The notes under the pieces were generated by a model. It was not told where the DNA came from. It saw nothing but the letters and a program-made list of their open reading frames with translations, and searched no databases. Source: Caballeronia sp. Lep1P3 (GTDB lineage Bacteria; Pseudomonadota; Gammaproteobacteria; Burkholderiales; Burkholderiaceae). Taken from it: 64,000 bases of DNA. Below, one piece after another: positions 9,171 to 21,109 of the stretch. The translations under genes and the position numbers were made by a program. The number at the start of each line of letters is the position of its first letter. The stretch's first letter is position 1. The stretch lies in assembly GCF_022879595.1 (NCBI RefSeq), contig NZ_CP084265.1, positions 1,240,001 to 1,304,000 on the forward strand, read 5' to 3'.

Positions 9171-11507
9171 ATGGTTGAACTAGAAATTGACGGCAAGACG
9201 GTCGAGGTGCCCGAAGGCAGCATGGTGATCCAGGCTGCGCACAAGGTCGATACGTACATTCCTCACTTCTGCTATCACAAGAAGCTGTCGATCGCGGCGA
9301 ACTGCCGGATGTGCCTCGTCGAAGTCGAAAAGATGCCGAAGGCCGTCCCCGCCTGCGCGACGCCCGTTTCCGCGGGCATGGTCGTGCGCACCGCCTCCGA
9401 CCGTGCCGTGAAGGCGCAGCAGTCGGTGATGGAATTCCTGCTGATCAATCACCCGCTGGATTGCCCGATTTGCGATCAGGGCGGCGAGTGCCAACTGCAG
9501 GATTTGGCCGTCGGTTACGGCAAGTCGCAGTCGCGCTATAGCGAAGAAAAGCGCGTTGTGTTCCACAAGAACGTGGGTCCGCTCATCTCGATGGAAGAGA
9601 TGACGCGCTGCATCCACTGCACACGCTGCGTGCGCTTCGGGCAGGAAATCGCCGGCGTGATGGAACTCGGCATGCTGGGCCGCGGCGAGCACTCGGAAAT
9701 CACGTCGTTCGTCGGCAAGACGGTCGATTCGGAGCTGTCGGGCAATATGATCGACCTGTGCCCGGTCGGCGCTCTGACGAGCAAGCCGTTCCGGTACAGC
9801 GCGCGGACGTGGGAATTGTCGCGCCGCAAGTCGGTGAGCCCACATGATTCCGTCGGCGCGAACCTCGTCGTCCAGGTGAAGAACAATCGCGTCATGCGTG
9901 TTCTGCCCATGGAAAACGAAGCGATCAACGAATGCTGGATCTCGGACAAGGACCGCTTCTCGTACGAAGGCCTGAACAGCGACGACCGCCTGACGGCGCC
10001 GATGCTCAAGCAGGGCGGCAACTGGATCGAGACCGATTGGCAGACCGCGCTCGAATACGTCGCGAAGGGCATCAAGGGCATCAAGGCGGATCATGGCGCG
10101 AACGCCATCGCCGCGCTCGCGACGCCGCACAGCACGGTCGAAGAACTGTACCTGCTCAAGCAGTTCGCGGAAGGCGTCGGCACGCCGAACGTCGATTTCC
10201 GCCTGCGTCAGAATGATTTCTCCGCGCCGGTCGGCGCCGGTGCGCCGTGGCTCGGCGTGAAGATCGCGGACCTGTCGAATGTGGACACCGCGTTCGTGAT
10301 CGGCTCGTTCCTGCGCCGCGATCATCCGCTCTTCGCCGCGCGTCTGCGTCAGGCCGCGAAGAACGGCGCGAAGCTCACGTTCCTCAACGCGAGCAACGAC
10401 GATTCGCTGATCCCGACGGCGCATCGCCTGGTGGCCGCGCCGTCCGCGTGGCTGGACCAACTCGCGGGCATCGCGGCGGCGGTATCGGAAGCGCGCGGCG
10501 TCGCGCTGCCGGAAGCGTTCGCAGGCCGCGAAGCGTCGGCGGCGGCGAAGGACGTCGCAGCGTCGCTGTCGGCGGGCGAAAAGCGCGTCGTGCTGCTCGG
10601 AAACATGGCGGTTCAGCATCCGGACTTCGCGCAGATTCAGGCGGCCGCGCAATGGATCGCCGACAACACCGGCGCGACGCTCGGCTTCCTCACGGAAGGC
10701 GCGAACACCGTTGGCGGATATCTCGTCGATGCGCTGCCGGGCGAGGGTGGCCTGAACGCGCGTGCCGCGTTCGAACAGCCGCGCAAGGGCTACGTGCTCT
10801 TCAACGCCGAACCGGAACTCGACGCGGCTAATCCCGCGCAGGCCGTCGCCGCGCTGAAGCAGGCGGAAATGGTCGTGGTGATGTCGCCGTTCAGGCACGG
10901 CATGGACTATGCGGACGTGCTGCTGCCGATCGCGCCGTTCACGGAGACGTCGGGCACGTTCGTCAACGCGGAAGGCACTGCGCAGTCGTTCAACGGCGTC
11001 GTGCGCGCGCTGGGCGAAACGCGTCCGGGCTGGAAGGTATTGCGCGTGCTGGGCACGATGCTGGGCCTGCCGGGCTTCGAGTTCGACACGGCCGAGGAAG
11101 TGCGGGTCGCCGCGCTCGGCACGGGCGAACTCGGCGCGCGTCTGTCGAACAAGACGACCGTCGCTGCGAAGCGCGTTGCATCGAATGTCGCGGTGAAGGG
11201 CGGCCTCGAGCGCCTCGCCGACGTGCCGATTTATCACGCCGACCCGCTCGTGCGCCGCGCGCCTTCGCTGCATCTGACCGCAGCGGCGCGCGACGCGAAC
11301 GTCGCCGGCCTGCCGACGACGCTCTTCGACAAGCTCGGCCTGAAAGAGGGTGACGCCGTGCGCGTGCGCCAGGGCGATCTGTCGGTGGTGATGCCTGCGG
11401 TGCGCGACGCGAATCTGGCGGAATCGGTGGTCCGCGTGTCGGCGGCTACCGCGGCTGGCGCCGCGCTCGGCGGCCTGTTCGGTGAACTGGTAGTGGAGAA
11501 GGCGTAA
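9171..11507 (+). CDS. nuoG: NADH-quinone oxidoreductase subunit G
   Basis: NuoG is the largest subunit (778 residues) and carries several clusters of the peripheral arm. A plant-type ferredoxin domain at the N-terminus has the N1b cysteines ([20 protein letters not shown]). A His-Cys block follows ([17 protein letters not shown]), then a [4Fe-4S] site ([11 protein letters not shown]) and [13 protein letters not shown]. The remaining 550 residues have the molybdopterin-oxidoreductase fold, which in complex I binds no molybdenum. It ends directly against nuoH with no spacer. Confidence 0.97.
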   Translation: MVELEIDGKTVEVPEGSMVIQAAHKVDTYIPHFCYHKKLSIAANCRMCLVEVEKMPKAVPACATPVSAGMVVRTASDRAVKAQQSVMEFLLINHPLDCPICDQGGECQLQDLAVGYGKSQSRYSEEKRVVFHKNVGPLISMEEMTRCIHCTRCVRFGQEIAGVMELGMLGRGEHSEITSFVGKTVDSELSGNMIDLCPVGALTSKPFRYSARTWELSRRKSVSPHDSVGANLVVQVKNNRVMRVLPMENEAINECWISDKDRFSYEGLNSDDRLTAPMLKQGGNWIETDWQTALEYVAKGIKGIKADHGANAIAALATPHSTVEELYLLKQFAEGVGTPNVDFRLRQNDFSAPVGAGAPWLGVKIADLSNVDTAFVIGSFLRRDHPLFAARLRQAAKNGAKLTFLNASNDDSLIPTAHRLVAAPSAWLDQLAGIAAAVSEARGVALPEAFAGREASAAAKDVAASLSAGEKRVVLLGNMAVQHPDFAQIQAAAQWIADNTGATLGFLTEGANTVGGYLVDALPGEGGLNARAAFEQPRKGYVLFNAEPELDAANPAQAVAALKQAEMVVVMSPFRHGMDYADVLLPIAPFTETSGTFVNAEGTAQSFNGVVRALGETRPGWKVLRVLGTMLGLPGFEFDTAEEVRVAALGTGELGARLSNKTTVAAKRVASNVAVKGGLERLADVPIYHADPLVRRAPSLHLTAAARDANVAGLPTTLFDKLGLKEGDAVRVRQGDLSVVMPAVRDANLAESVVRVSAATAAGAALGGLFGELVVEKA

Positions 11508-12572
11508 ATGGGCTTGTTCGATACGATCAACGCAGGCGGCACGCAGCTTCTCGGCGTTGCCTGGCCCACCGTGTGGGCGCTGGTGCGCATCCTCGTGGTT
11601 GCGGTTGTGATCCTGCTGTGCGTCGCGTACCTGATTTTGTGGGAACGCAAGCTCATCGGCTGGATGCACGTGCGTGTCGGCCCGAACCGCGTCGGCCCGG
11701 CGGGTTTGCTGCAGCCGATCGCGGACGTGCTGAAGCTCCTGCTGAAGGAAGTCATTCAGCCGACGCAGGCGAGCAAATGGATCTACGTGATCGCGCCGAT
11801 CATGACCGTGGTGCCGGCGTTCGCGGTCTGGGCGGTCATCCCGTTCCAGGCGAAAGCGGTGCTCGGCAACATCAACGCGGGTCTGCTGTATGTCATGGCG
11901 ATCTCGTCCATCGGCGTGTACGGCGTGATTCTCGCGGGCTGGGCGTCCAACTCGAAGTACGCGTTCCTCGGTGCCATGCGCGCGGCCGCGCAGATGGTGT
12001 CCTACGAAATCTCGATGGGCTTCGCGCTCGTCGTCGTGCTGATGGTCGCGGGCACGCTGAACATGTCGGATATCGTTGCCTCGCAGCAGCGCGGCATTTT
12101 CGCGGGCTTCGGCGTGAACATCCTGTCGTGGAACTGGCTGCCGCTCCTACCGATGTTCGTCGTGTACTTCATTTCGGGCATCGCGGAAACGAACCGTCAC
12201 CCGTTCGACGTGGTGGAAGGCGAATCGGAAATCGTCGCGGGTCACATGATCGACTACTCCGGCATGGCGTTCGCGCTGTTCTTCCTCGCCGAGTACATCA
12301 ACATGATCGTGATCTCGGCGATCGCCACGACACTGTTCCTCGGCGGCTGGGACGCCCCGTTCGGGTTCCTGTCGTTTATCCCCGGCGTGTTCTGGTTCGT
12401 GCTCAAGGTCTTCTTCCTGCTGTCGGTCTTCATCTGGGCGCGCGCCACGTTCCCGCGTTACCGCTATGACCAGATCATGCGTCTCGGCTGGAAGGTGTTC
12501 CTGCCGGTGTCGGTAGTGTGGGTGGTCGTGGTCGGCTTCTGGATCATGTCGCCGCTCAACATCTGGAAGTAG
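11508..12572 (+). CDS. nuoH: NADH-quinone oxidoreductase subunit H
   Basis: NuoH (ND1) joins the peripheral arm to the membrane arm and lines the quinone entry channel. The 354-residue protein has about eight hydrophobic helices and the family signatures [19 protein letters not shown] (about residues 45-63) and [19 protein letters not shown]. The charged loops in these motifs form the E-channel. Its ATG follows the nuoG stop codon immediately, so translation is probably coupled. Confidence 0.97.
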   Translation: MGLFDTINAGGTQLLGVAWPTVWALVRILVVAVVILLCVAYLILWERKLIGWMHVRVGPNRVGPAGLLQPIADVLKLLLKEVIQPTQASKWIYVIAPIMTVVPAFAVWAVIPFQAKAVLGNINAGLLYVMAISSIGVYGVILAGWASNSKYAFLGAMRAAAQMVSYEISMGFALVVVLMVAGTLNMSDIVASQQRGIFAGFGVNILSWNWLPLLPMFVVYFISGIAETNRHPFDVVEGESEIVAGHMIDYSGMAFALFFLAEYINMIVISAIATTLFLGGWDAPFGFLSFIPGVFWFVLKVFFLLSVFIWARATFPRYRYDQIMRLGWKVFLPVSVVWVVVVGFWIMSPLNIWK

Positions 12573-12608
12573 TCGAACGAAACCAGGGACAAGAGCGGAC
12601 CAAACATC

Positions 12609-13097
12609 ATGAACGCAATTCAGAACTTCTTTAAGACCTTCTTCCTGACCGAGCTGCTGAAGGGTCTCGCGCTGACGGGCCGTTACGCGTTCCAGCGCAA
12701 GATTACCGTGCAGTTCCCGGAAGAAAAGACGCCGGTGTCGCCGCGTTTCCGCGGCCTGCACGCGCTGCGCCGCTACGAGAACGGCGAAGAGCGCTGTATC
12801 GCGTGCAAGCTGTGCGAAGCGGTGTGCCCGGCGCTCGCGATCACCATCGAATCGGAAACGCGCGCGGATAACACCCGCCGCACGACGCGCTACGACATCG
12901 ACCTGACCAAGTGCATCTTCTGCGGCTTCTGCGAAGAAAGCTGTCCGGTCGACTCGATCGTCGAGACGCATATCCTCGAATATCACGGCGAAAAGCGCGG
13001 CGATCTGTATTTCACGAAGGACATGCTGCTTGCAGTGGGCGATCGTTACGAGAAGGAAATCGCCGCATCGAAGGCGGCGGACGCTCCGTACCGTTGA
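12609..13097 (+). CDS. nuoI: NADH-quinone oxidoreductase subunit I
   Basis: NuoI (TYKY subunit, 162 residues) holds clusters N6a and N6b between NuoG and NuoB. It has two ferredoxin-type motifs, [13 protein letters not shown] (about residue 62) and [13 protein letters not shown] (about residue 102), each C-x2-C-x2-C-x3-C-P. The N-terminal amphipathic helix anchors the protein at the membrane. After its stop there are 179 bases without a gene before nuoJ, the longest gap inside this operon. Confidence 0.97.
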   Translation: MNAIQNFFKTFFLTELLKGLALTGRYAFQRKITVQFPEEKTPVSPRFRGLHALRRYENGEERCIACKLCEAVCPALAITIESETRADNTRRTTRYDIDLTKCIFCGFCEESCPVDSIVETHILEYHGEKRGDLYFTKDMLLAVGDRYEKEIAASKAADAPYR

Positions 13098-13276
13098 TGC
13101 GAACCGGTGCCGGCGTCGCGTGACAACGAGACCCTCGTTTCGCGCGCCGGTGCCGGGTCGAAGCGATTTAGCTGTTGCTGTTCGGCGCGGACTCGCAGAG
13201 TCCGGAGCGAGCGGATCGGACGCACCGCGCGCCGACACACCCTGCCTGATGATGGCCTAACGATGAACCGGTAATC

Positions 13277-13966
13277 ATGGAATTCACAACCGTACTGTTC
13301 TATATCTTCGCGCTGCTGCTGACCGTGTCGGCGCTGAAGGTGATCACCTCGCGCAACCCGGTGTCATCCGCGCTTTTCCTCGTGCTCGCGTTCTTCAACG
13401 CAGCCGCGATCTGGATGCTGCTGCAAGCCGAATTCCTCGCGATCCTTCTGGTGCTCGTGTACGTCGGCGCGGTGATGGTGCTGTTCCTTTTCGTCGTGAT
13501 GATGCTCGACATCAACATCGATGTCCTGCGGCGCGATTTCAAGCGCTTCGTGCCGCTCGCGACCCTCGTCGGCGCCATCATCGTGCTCGAAACGGCGCTC
13601 ATCCTGTGGCACGGTTTCGGCGCAACGATGGCTCCGCTGCATGACGCAGGCGCCGCGGCAGGCGTGAGCGGCGCGGCATTGATGCCGAACACGCAGCTCA
13701 TCGGCAAGGTCATCTACACCGACTACATCTTCGCGTTCGAAATCGCGGGTCTCGTGCTGCTCGTCGCGATCATCGCGGCGATCTCCCTCACGATCCGCGA
13801 CAAGAAGGACAAGAAGACGCAAAACGTCAGCCGGCAGGTAAAGGTCCGCCGTCAGGACCGCGTGCGTATCGTCAAGATGCCGGCGGAAACGCAGGCACCG
13901 GACGCCTCCGTGGAACCGGCCGTGACCGGCAACATCGGCGCGGGCGCCGTGGACAACAAGGGCTGA
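13277..13966 (+). CDS. nuoJ: NADH-quinone oxidoreductase subunit J
   Basis: NuoJ (ND6) is a membrane subunit of the proton-translocating arm. The 229-residue product has five hydrophobic helices, with [19 protein letters not shown] in the third, the helix that changes shape on turnover in known structures. The C-terminal 55 residues are polar, beginning with [20 protein letters not shown], and look like a cytoplasmic tail with no known role. Confidence 0.95.
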   Translation: MEFTTVLFYIFALLLTVSALKVITSRNPVSSALFLVLAFFNAAAIWMLLQAEFLAILLVLVYVGAVMVLFLFVVMMLDINIDVLRRDFKRFVPLATLVGAIIVLETALILWHGFGATMAPLHDAGAAAGVSGAALMPNTQLIGKVIYTDYIFAFEIAGLVLLVAIIAAISLTIRDKKDKKTQNVSRQVKVRRQDRVRIVKMPAETQAPDASVEPAVTGNIGAGAVDNKG

Positions 13967-13998
13967 GCGCAGCAGTTCTGGAAGGAGAGAAAACAAAC

Positions 13999-14304
13999 AT
14001 GTTGAGTCTTGCCCATTACCTCGTGCTCGGCGCGATCCTCTTCGCGATCAGCATCGTCGGCATCTTCCTGAACCGCCGCAACGTCATCATCATCCTGATG
14101 GCCATCGAGCTGATGCTGCTCGCGGTGAACACCAATTTCGTCGCGTTCTCGCACTATCTGGGCGACGTGCACGGCCAGATCTTCGTGTTCTTCGTCTTGA
14201 CCGTGGCCGCAGCGGAAGCCGCAATCGGTCTCGCGATTCTCGTGACCCTGTTCCGTAGCCTCGACACGATCAACGTCGAGGACCTCGATCAGCTCAAAGG
14301 TTAA
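13999..14304 (+). CDS. nuoK: NADH-quinone oxidoreductase subunit K
   Basis: NuoK (ND4L, 101 residues) is a three-helix membrane subunit. The conserved Glu in the second helix ([17 protein letters not shown]) and the third-helix Glu ([13 protein letters not shown]) are both present; these take part in proton transfer. A strong ribosome binding site, AAGGAGAG, lies 10 bases before the ATG. Confidence 0.96.
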   Translation: MLSLAHYLVLGAILFAISIVGIFLNRRNVIIILMAIELMLLAVNTNFVAFSHYLGDVHGQIFVFFVLTVAAAEAAIGLAILVTLFRSLDTINVEDLDQLKG

Positions 14305-14321
14305 TTTCAGGCTAGGCTGTT

Positions 14322-16394
<2,073 letters not shown>

Positions 16395-16407
16395 GGCGAG
16401 GGACCCT

Positions 16408-17898
16408 ATGCACTCTTTTCCGATTCTCAGTGTCGCGATCTGGTTGCCGATCGTCTTCGGCCTCCTGGTCCTGGCTGTAGGTTCCGACCGCAATCCGGCG
16501 CCCGCGCGCTGGATCGCGCTGATCGGCTCGGTTCTCGGTCTCATCGTCACGATTCCGCTCATCACCGGTTTCGATACGTCGAGCGCCGCGCTGCAGTTCG
16601 TCGAGCAGTCGAACTGGATCGAACGCTTCAACATCACGTATCACCTCGGCGTGGACGGCATCTCGATGTGGTTCGTCGTGCTGACCGCGCTCATCACGGT
16701 GATCGTCGTGATTGCCGGATGGGAAGTCATCACCGAGCGCGTGTCGCAATACATGGCCGCGTTCCTGATCCTTTCGGGGATCATGATCGGCGTCTTCTCG
16801 ACCGCCGACGGCATGCTCTTCTACGTGTTCTTCGAAGCCACGCTCATTCCGATGTACATCATCATCGGCGTGTGGGGCGGCCCGAACCGCGTGTATGCGG
16901 CGTTCAAGTTCTTCCTGTACACGCTCGCCGGCTCGCTCCTGATGCTGGTCGCGTTGCTCTACCTGTACACGCAGACGCACACGTTCGATCTGGCCACCTG
17001 GCAGGCCGCGAAGATCGGCATGACGCCGCAGATATTGCTCTTCATCGCGTTCTTCCTCGCGTTCGCCGTGAAGGTGCCGATGTGGCCGGTCCACACCTGG
17101 CTGCCGGACGCGCACGTCGAAGCGCCTACAGGCGGCTCGGTCGTGCTGGCGGCGATCATGCTGAAGCTCGGCGCATACGGCTTCCTGCGCTTCTCGCTGC
17201 CGATCGCACCGGACGCGAGCCATTTCCTCGCGCCCGTCGTCATCACGCTGTCGCTGATCGCGGTCATCTACATCGGTCTCGTCGCGCTGGTGCAGGCGGA
17301 CATGAAGAAGCTCGTCGCGTATTCGTCGATTGCGCACATGGGCTTCGTCACGCTCGGCTTCTTCATCTTCAGCCGGATGGGCGTGGAAGGCGCGATCATT
17401 CAGATGATTTCGCACGGCTTCGTCTCGGGCGCGATGTTCCTGTCCATCGGCGTGCTGTACGACCGCGTCCACTCGCGCCAGATCGCGGATTACGGCGGCG
17501 TCGTCAACACGATGCCGAAGTTCGCCGCGTTCTCGATGCTCTTCGCGATGGCGAACTGCGGTCTGCCGGGCACCTCGGGTTTCGTCGGCGAGTTCATGGT
17601 GATTCTGGCTGCCGTGAAGTTCAACTTCTGGATCGGCTTCCTCGCCACGTTCACGCTGATTCTCGGCGCGGCGTACACGCTGTGGATGTACAAGCGGGTG
17701 TATTTCGGCGCGGTCGCGAACGACCATGTCGCGAAGCTCGCGGACATCAACAAGCGTGAGTTCTTCATGCTCCTCGTGCTCGCGCTCTTCACGCTGTACA
17801 TGGGCCTGCATCCGAAGCCCTTCACCGACGTGATGCACGAGTCGGTGGCAAACCTGCTCTCCCACGTCGCGCAGTCCAAGCTGCCGCTGGCTCAGTAA
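16408..17898 (+). CDS. nuoM: NADH-quinone oxidoreductase subunit M
   Basis: NuoM (496 residues, about 14 helices) is an antiporter-like proton-translocating subunit. It shows the family Glu in the fifth-helix region (FFEATLIPMYIIIGVWG), Lys in AVKVPMWPVHTWLPDAHVEA and the broken-helix motif KKLVAYSSIAHMGF. It starts 13 bases after nuoL with a GAGGG ribosome site. Confidence 0.97.
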   Translation: MHSFPILSVAIWLPIVFGLLVLAVGSDRNPAPARWIALIGSVLGLIVTIPLITGFDTSSAALQFVEQSNWIERFNITYHLGVDGISMWFVVLTALITVIVVIAGWEVITERVSQYMAAFLILSGIMIGVFSTADGMLFYVFFEATLIPMYIIIGVWGGPNRVYAAFKFFLYTLAGSLLMLVALLYLYTQTHTFDLATWQAAKIGMTPQILLFIAFFLAFAVKVPMWPVHTWLPDAHVEAPTGGSVVLAAIMLKLGAYGFLRFSLPIAPDASHFLAPVVITLSLIAVIYIGLVALVQADMKKLVAYSSIAHMGFVTLGFFIFSRMGVEGAIIQMISHGFVSGAMFLSIGVLYDRVHSRQIADYGGVVNTMPKFAAFSMLFAMANCGLPGTSGFVGEFMVILAAVKFNFWIGFLATFTLILGAAYTLWMYKRVYFGAVANDHVAKLADINKREFFMLLVLALFTLYMGLHPKPFTDVMHESVANLLSHVAQSKLPLAQ

Positions 17899-17923
17899 CG
17901 CCGTGCGGAGGAACTAAAAGATC

Positions 17924-19396
17924 ATGCAAAACGCCCCTATGAGTGTTCTGTTGCCCGACGGCATCCTGATGGCCGCCGTCGTCGTGGCCTGGCTGAACGA
18001 CACGATGTTCGGCCCGTCGAGCCGTCGCGGAACGTATGCGATCGCGCTCGTGTCGACCATCGTCGTCGGCTTGTGGTTCGCCTTCAGCGCGCTCGATCCG
18101 ACGCCGCACTACTTCTTCACGCGCATGTATGTCGTCGATCCGTTCGCGAGCGCCATGAAGGCGGTCGTGACGCTCGGCTATGCGGTGACGATCATCTATT
18201 CGCGCAGGTATCTCGAGGACCGCGACCTTTTCCGCGGCGACTTCTTCCTGCTCGGCCTCTTTTCGCTGCTCGGCCAGTGCGTGATGATCTCGGGCAACAA
18301 CTTCCTCACGCTGTATCTCGGCCTCGAACTGATGTCGCTCTCGCTCTACGCGGTCATCGCGCTGCGCAAGGACGCGCCGCAGTCGAACGAATCGGCGATG
18401 AAGTACTACGTGCTCGGCGCGCTCGCGTCCGGTTTCCTGCTCTACGGCATTTCGATGCTGTACGGCGCGACCGGCTCGCTCGAACTGAACGAAGTGCTGA
18501 AGGCGATCGCTTCCGGCCACATCAACGATGCCGTGCTGCTCTTCGGCGCGATCTTCATCGTCGCGGGCGTGGCGTTCAAGATGGGCGCGGTGCCGTTCCA
18601 CATGTGGGTGCCCGACGTGTATCAGGGCGCGCCGACCGCGATGACGCTGCTCACCGGCGGCGGCCCGAAGGTCGCGGCTTTCGCGTGGGGCCTGCGCTTC
18701 CTGGTGATGGGCTTGCTGCCGCTCGCCGTGGACTGGCAGGAAATGCTCGTGATTCTCGCGGCGCTTTCGCTGATCGTCGGCAACATCACCGGTATCGTCC
18801 AGAAGAACATCAAGCGGATGCTCGCGTACTCGGCGATCTCGAACATGGGCTTCGTGCTGCTCGGTCTGCTTGCGGGCGTCGTGGACGGCAAGGTGACGGG
18901 TGCGGCGGGCGCATACAGCTCGGCGATGTTCTACAGCATCATCTATCTCGTAACGACGCTCGGCACCTTCGGCATCGTGATGCTGCTCGCGCGCCGCGAC
19001 TTCGAAGCCGAGCAGATCGACGATTTCAAGGGCCTCAACCAGCGCAGCCCGATCTTCGCGTTCGTGATGATGGTCATGATGTTCTCGCTCGCCGGCATCC
19101 CGCCGACGGTCGGCTTCTACGCGAAGCTCGCCGTGCTCGAAGCGACGATGAACGCCGGTCTGACGTGGCTCGCGGTGCTGGCGGTGCTGACGTCGCTGGT
19201 CGGCGCGTTCTACTACCTGCGCATCGTGAAGCTGATGTACTTCGATGCGCCGCAAGACGCATCGCCGATCGTCGCGGACGGACTCAATCGTTCGTTGCTC
19301 GCGTTCAACGGTCTTGCTGTTCTCGTGCTCGGCCTCGTGCCGGGTCCGCTGATGTCGGCTTGCCTGCAAGCGATCACGCATACGCTGCCGCTGTAA
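17924..19396 (+). CDS. nuoN: NADH-quinone oxidoreductase subunit N
   Basis: NuoN (490 residues) is the third antiporter-like subunit and the last nuo gene. It contains LYLGLELMSLSLYAVIAL, FKMGAVPFHMWVPDVYQGAPT and KNIKRMLAYSAISNMGF. A second in-frame ATG lies five codons downstream (MSVLLPDG) and could be the true start; GGAGG at about 17907-17911 fits the first better. Its TAA stop shares one base with the ATG of the DUF2818 gene. Confidence 0.96.
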   Translation: MQNAPMSVLLPDGILMAAVVVAWLNDTMFGPSSRRGTYAIALVSTIVVGLWFAFSALDPTPHYFFTRMYVVDPFASAMKAVVTLGYAVTIIYSRRYLEDRDLFRGDFFLLGLFSLLGQCVMISGNNFLTLYLGLELMSLSLYAVIALRKDAPQSNESAMKYYVLGALASGFLLYGISMLYGATGSLELNEVLKAIASGHINDAVLLFGAIFIVAGVAFKMGAVPFHMWVPDVYQGAPTAMTLLTGGGPKVAAFAWGLRFLVMGLLPLAVDWQEMLVILAALSLIVGNITGIVQKNIKRMLAYSAISNMGFVLLGLLAGVVDGKVTGAAGAYSSAMFYSIIYLVTTLGTFGIVMLLARRDFEAEQIDDFKGLNQRSPIFAFVMMVMMFSLAGIPPTVGFYAKLAVLEATMNAGLTWLAVLAVLTSLVGAFYYLRIVKLMYFDAPQDASPIVADGLNRSLLAFNGLAVLVLGLVPGPLMSACLQAITHTLPL

Positions 19397-19716
19397 TGTC
19401 CGCTGCGGGCTGGTTCATCGTGCTGTTGGCGCTCGTGGGCGCCAACGTCCCGTTCCTGAATCAGCGCCTTTTCGCCATCATGCCGCTGCGGCTCGCGGCA
19501 CCGACGGGCCGCAAGCCGGCGAAGAAAAGCGCGTGGATCAGAATAGGCGAGTTGATCGTTCTCTACTTCGCGGTCGGCGCGCTCGGCTTCCTGCTGGAAT
19601 CGCGCGCCGGCAATCGCTTCGAACAGGGATGGCAGTTTTACGCCATCACGTTCAGTCTTTTCGTGGTGCTCGCGTTTCCGGGCTTCACCTACCAATATCT
19701 CGTCAAACGCCGCTGA
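19396..19716 (+). CDS. DUF2818 family membrane protein
   Basis: This 106-residue protein has three hydrophobic stretches (about residues 4-21, 48-66 and 77-96) and a basic loop with TGRKPAKKSAW. It matches DUF2818, a family I know from the end of beta-proteobacterial nuo operons. The ATG overlaps the nuoN stop by one base (TAATG), so it is almost certainly translated from the nuo message. A role as an accessory or assembly factor of complex I is inference from this position. No catalytic motif is visible. Confidence 0.85.
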   Translation: MSAAGWFIVLLALVGANVPFLNQRLFAIMPLRLAAPTGRKPAKKSAWIRIGELIVLYFAVGALGFLLESRAGNRFEQGWQFYAITFSLFVVLAFPGFTYQYLVKRR

Positions 19717-19766
19717 CGGCTCGCTGCCGCCAGCGGCTTGTTTGCTTAACAGGCACAAGGCTCAAG

Positions 19767-20366
19767 ATGGCAGACCAATCCACCATTTTCGGTAGCGACG
19801 AAGGCCTCATCGAGACGAAGGTCGAAAGCGTCACGCTTCACGAAGGCAAGTTTCTGACGCTGAAGCGCGATACGGTGGCGTTGCCCGACGGCAAGCATGC
19901 GACGCGCGAGTTCGTCGAGCATCCCGGCGCGGTGATGATCCTGCCGGTTTTCGACGATGGCCGCGTGCTGCTCGAGCGGCAGTTCCGCTATCCCGTCGGC
20001 CGCGTGCTGCTGGAGTTTCCCGCCGGCAAGATCGACCCGAACGAGGACGAGTTGACGTGTGCGAAGCGCGAACTGGAGGAAGAGACCGGCTATAGCGCGC
20101 GCGAGTGGACGTTTCTCACGCGCATTCACCCGGTCATTTCCTACTCGACGGAATTCATCGACCTGTATCTCGCGCGCGGCCTGACCGCCGGCGATGCCAA
20201 GCTCGACGAAGGCGAGTTCCTCGAAACGTTCATCGCCGACGAAGTGCAGTTGATGGCGTGGGTGAAAGACGGCACGATCAGCGACGTCAAGACGATCATC
20301 GGCGCGTTCTGGCTCGAAAAGATTCGTTCCGGGGAATGGCAACCCGGCGAGCCGGTTAAGGCGTGA
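19767..20366 (+). CDS. Nudix hydrolase, ADP-ribose pyrophosphatase-like
   Basis: This 199-residue protein probably hydrolyses ADP-ribose or a related nucleoside diphosphate sugar. The Nudix box is complete: G at the start of GKIDPNEDE, then RELEEETGY, fitting Gx5Ex7REUxEExGU (about residues 89-111). The upstream strand LLERQFRYPVGRVLLEFPAG is typical of the ADP-ribose branch. The start at 19767 is 50 bases after the DUF2818 gene. A strong terminator follows, so this may be the last gene of the long nuo transcript. Confidence 0.9.
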   Translation: MADQSTIFGSDEGLIETKVESVTLHEGKFLTLKRDTVALPDGKHATREFVEHPGAVMILPVFDDGRVLLERQFRYPVGRVLLEFPAGKIDPNEDELTCAKRELEEETGYSAREWTFLTRIHPVISYSTEFIDLYLARGLTAGDAKLDEGEFLETFIADEVQLMAWVKDGTISDVKTIIGAFWLEKIRSGEWQPGEPVKA

Positions 20367-20387
20367 CGCGCGTCCTACTGATCGATG

Positions 20388-20420
20388 CGAAAGCGGCCGC
20401 CTGGCCGCTTTCGTCGTTTT
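20388..20420 (+). terminator. Rho-independent terminator after the Nudix gene
   Basis: A perfect 11-bp stem (20388-20398 with 20403-20413) with a 4-base loop is followed by TCGTTTT. It lies 21 bases after the stop codon and would end the nuo-DUF2818-Nudix transcript. Confidence 0.85.
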
Positions 20421-20586
20421 GGCGCACGGAAAGCGGGCGCTGGCAGCGTGCGCCGCGCCGAGCGGCTAGAATTTGAGGTCCATCAGAAGACGCGAAGCAG
20501 GGCGGTCATCTCGCTATGTTCCGACTTTACGCACGACCGTTCACAACGCGCTTTTCTGAGATAAACTCCACCGAAGCCCCATCAGC

Positions 20587-21036
20587 ATGAAGGTTCTCGA
20601 TCTGAAGTGCTCGCGCGAACATCGCTTTGAAGGCTGGTTCGCTTCCACGGACGAGTTCGAGTCGCAACTGGCGCGCAAGCTCGTCGCGTGTCCGGTTTGC
20701 TCGGCCACGGATGTCAGCCGTATGCCGTCGGCGCCGCGGCTGAATCTGTCGTCGGCGCGCGGCGAAGCGCCTTCGCAGGCGCAGAAATCCGACGCATCGC
20801 CGGATGCCGCGGCGCTCCAGGCGCGTGCGCTTCAGTTCATGCGCGAGTTGATCGAGAAGACCGAGAACGTCGGCGAGCGGTTCGCGGAAGAAGCGCGGCG
20901 CATCCACTACAACGAGGCGCCGGCGCGCAACATCCGTGGCGTGACGACGCCGGAAGACGCCCACGCGCTGCTGGAAGAGGGAATCGACGTGATGCCGTTG
21001 CCCGTGCCCGCCGCATTGAAGGAGCCGCTGCAGTAA
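20587..21036 (+). CDS. DUF1178 family protein
   Basis: This 149-residue protein starts with MKVLDLKCSREHRFEGWF and has a CPVC pair near residue 37. Together with the first Cys and His these look like a small zinc ribbon, a trait of DUF1178. The middle is Ala/Ser-rich and the C-terminal half contains the conserved helix FAEEARRIHYNEAP and the block IRGVTTPEDAHALLEEGI. No function is known for the family. It has its own leader of about 170 bases after the preceding terminator. Confidence 0.88.
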   Translation: MKVLDLKCSREHRFEGWFASTDEFESQLARKLVACPVCSATDVSRMPSAPRLNLSSARGEAPSQAQKSDASPDAAALQARALQFMRELIEKTENVGERFAEEARRIHYNEAPARNIRGVTTPEDAHALLEEGIDVMPLPVPAALKEPLQ

Positions 21037-21109
21037 CTCAAAAGCGCGGTTTCTCTTCGGGACGGTCGGCTGGCGGGCTGGTAACGGACCGGACTAAGGA
21101 GACGCCGCA

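Noticed and set aside
9180..11669. 829-codon minus-strand open frame opposite nuoG
   Set aside because: It is the mirror of nuoG in very GC-rich DNA, is rich in Arg and His, and has no domain. nuoG is certain.
13098..13276. Possible small gene between nuoI and nuoJ
   Set aside because: Short open frames are present, but none has a ribosome site, a usual composition or a recognised sequence.
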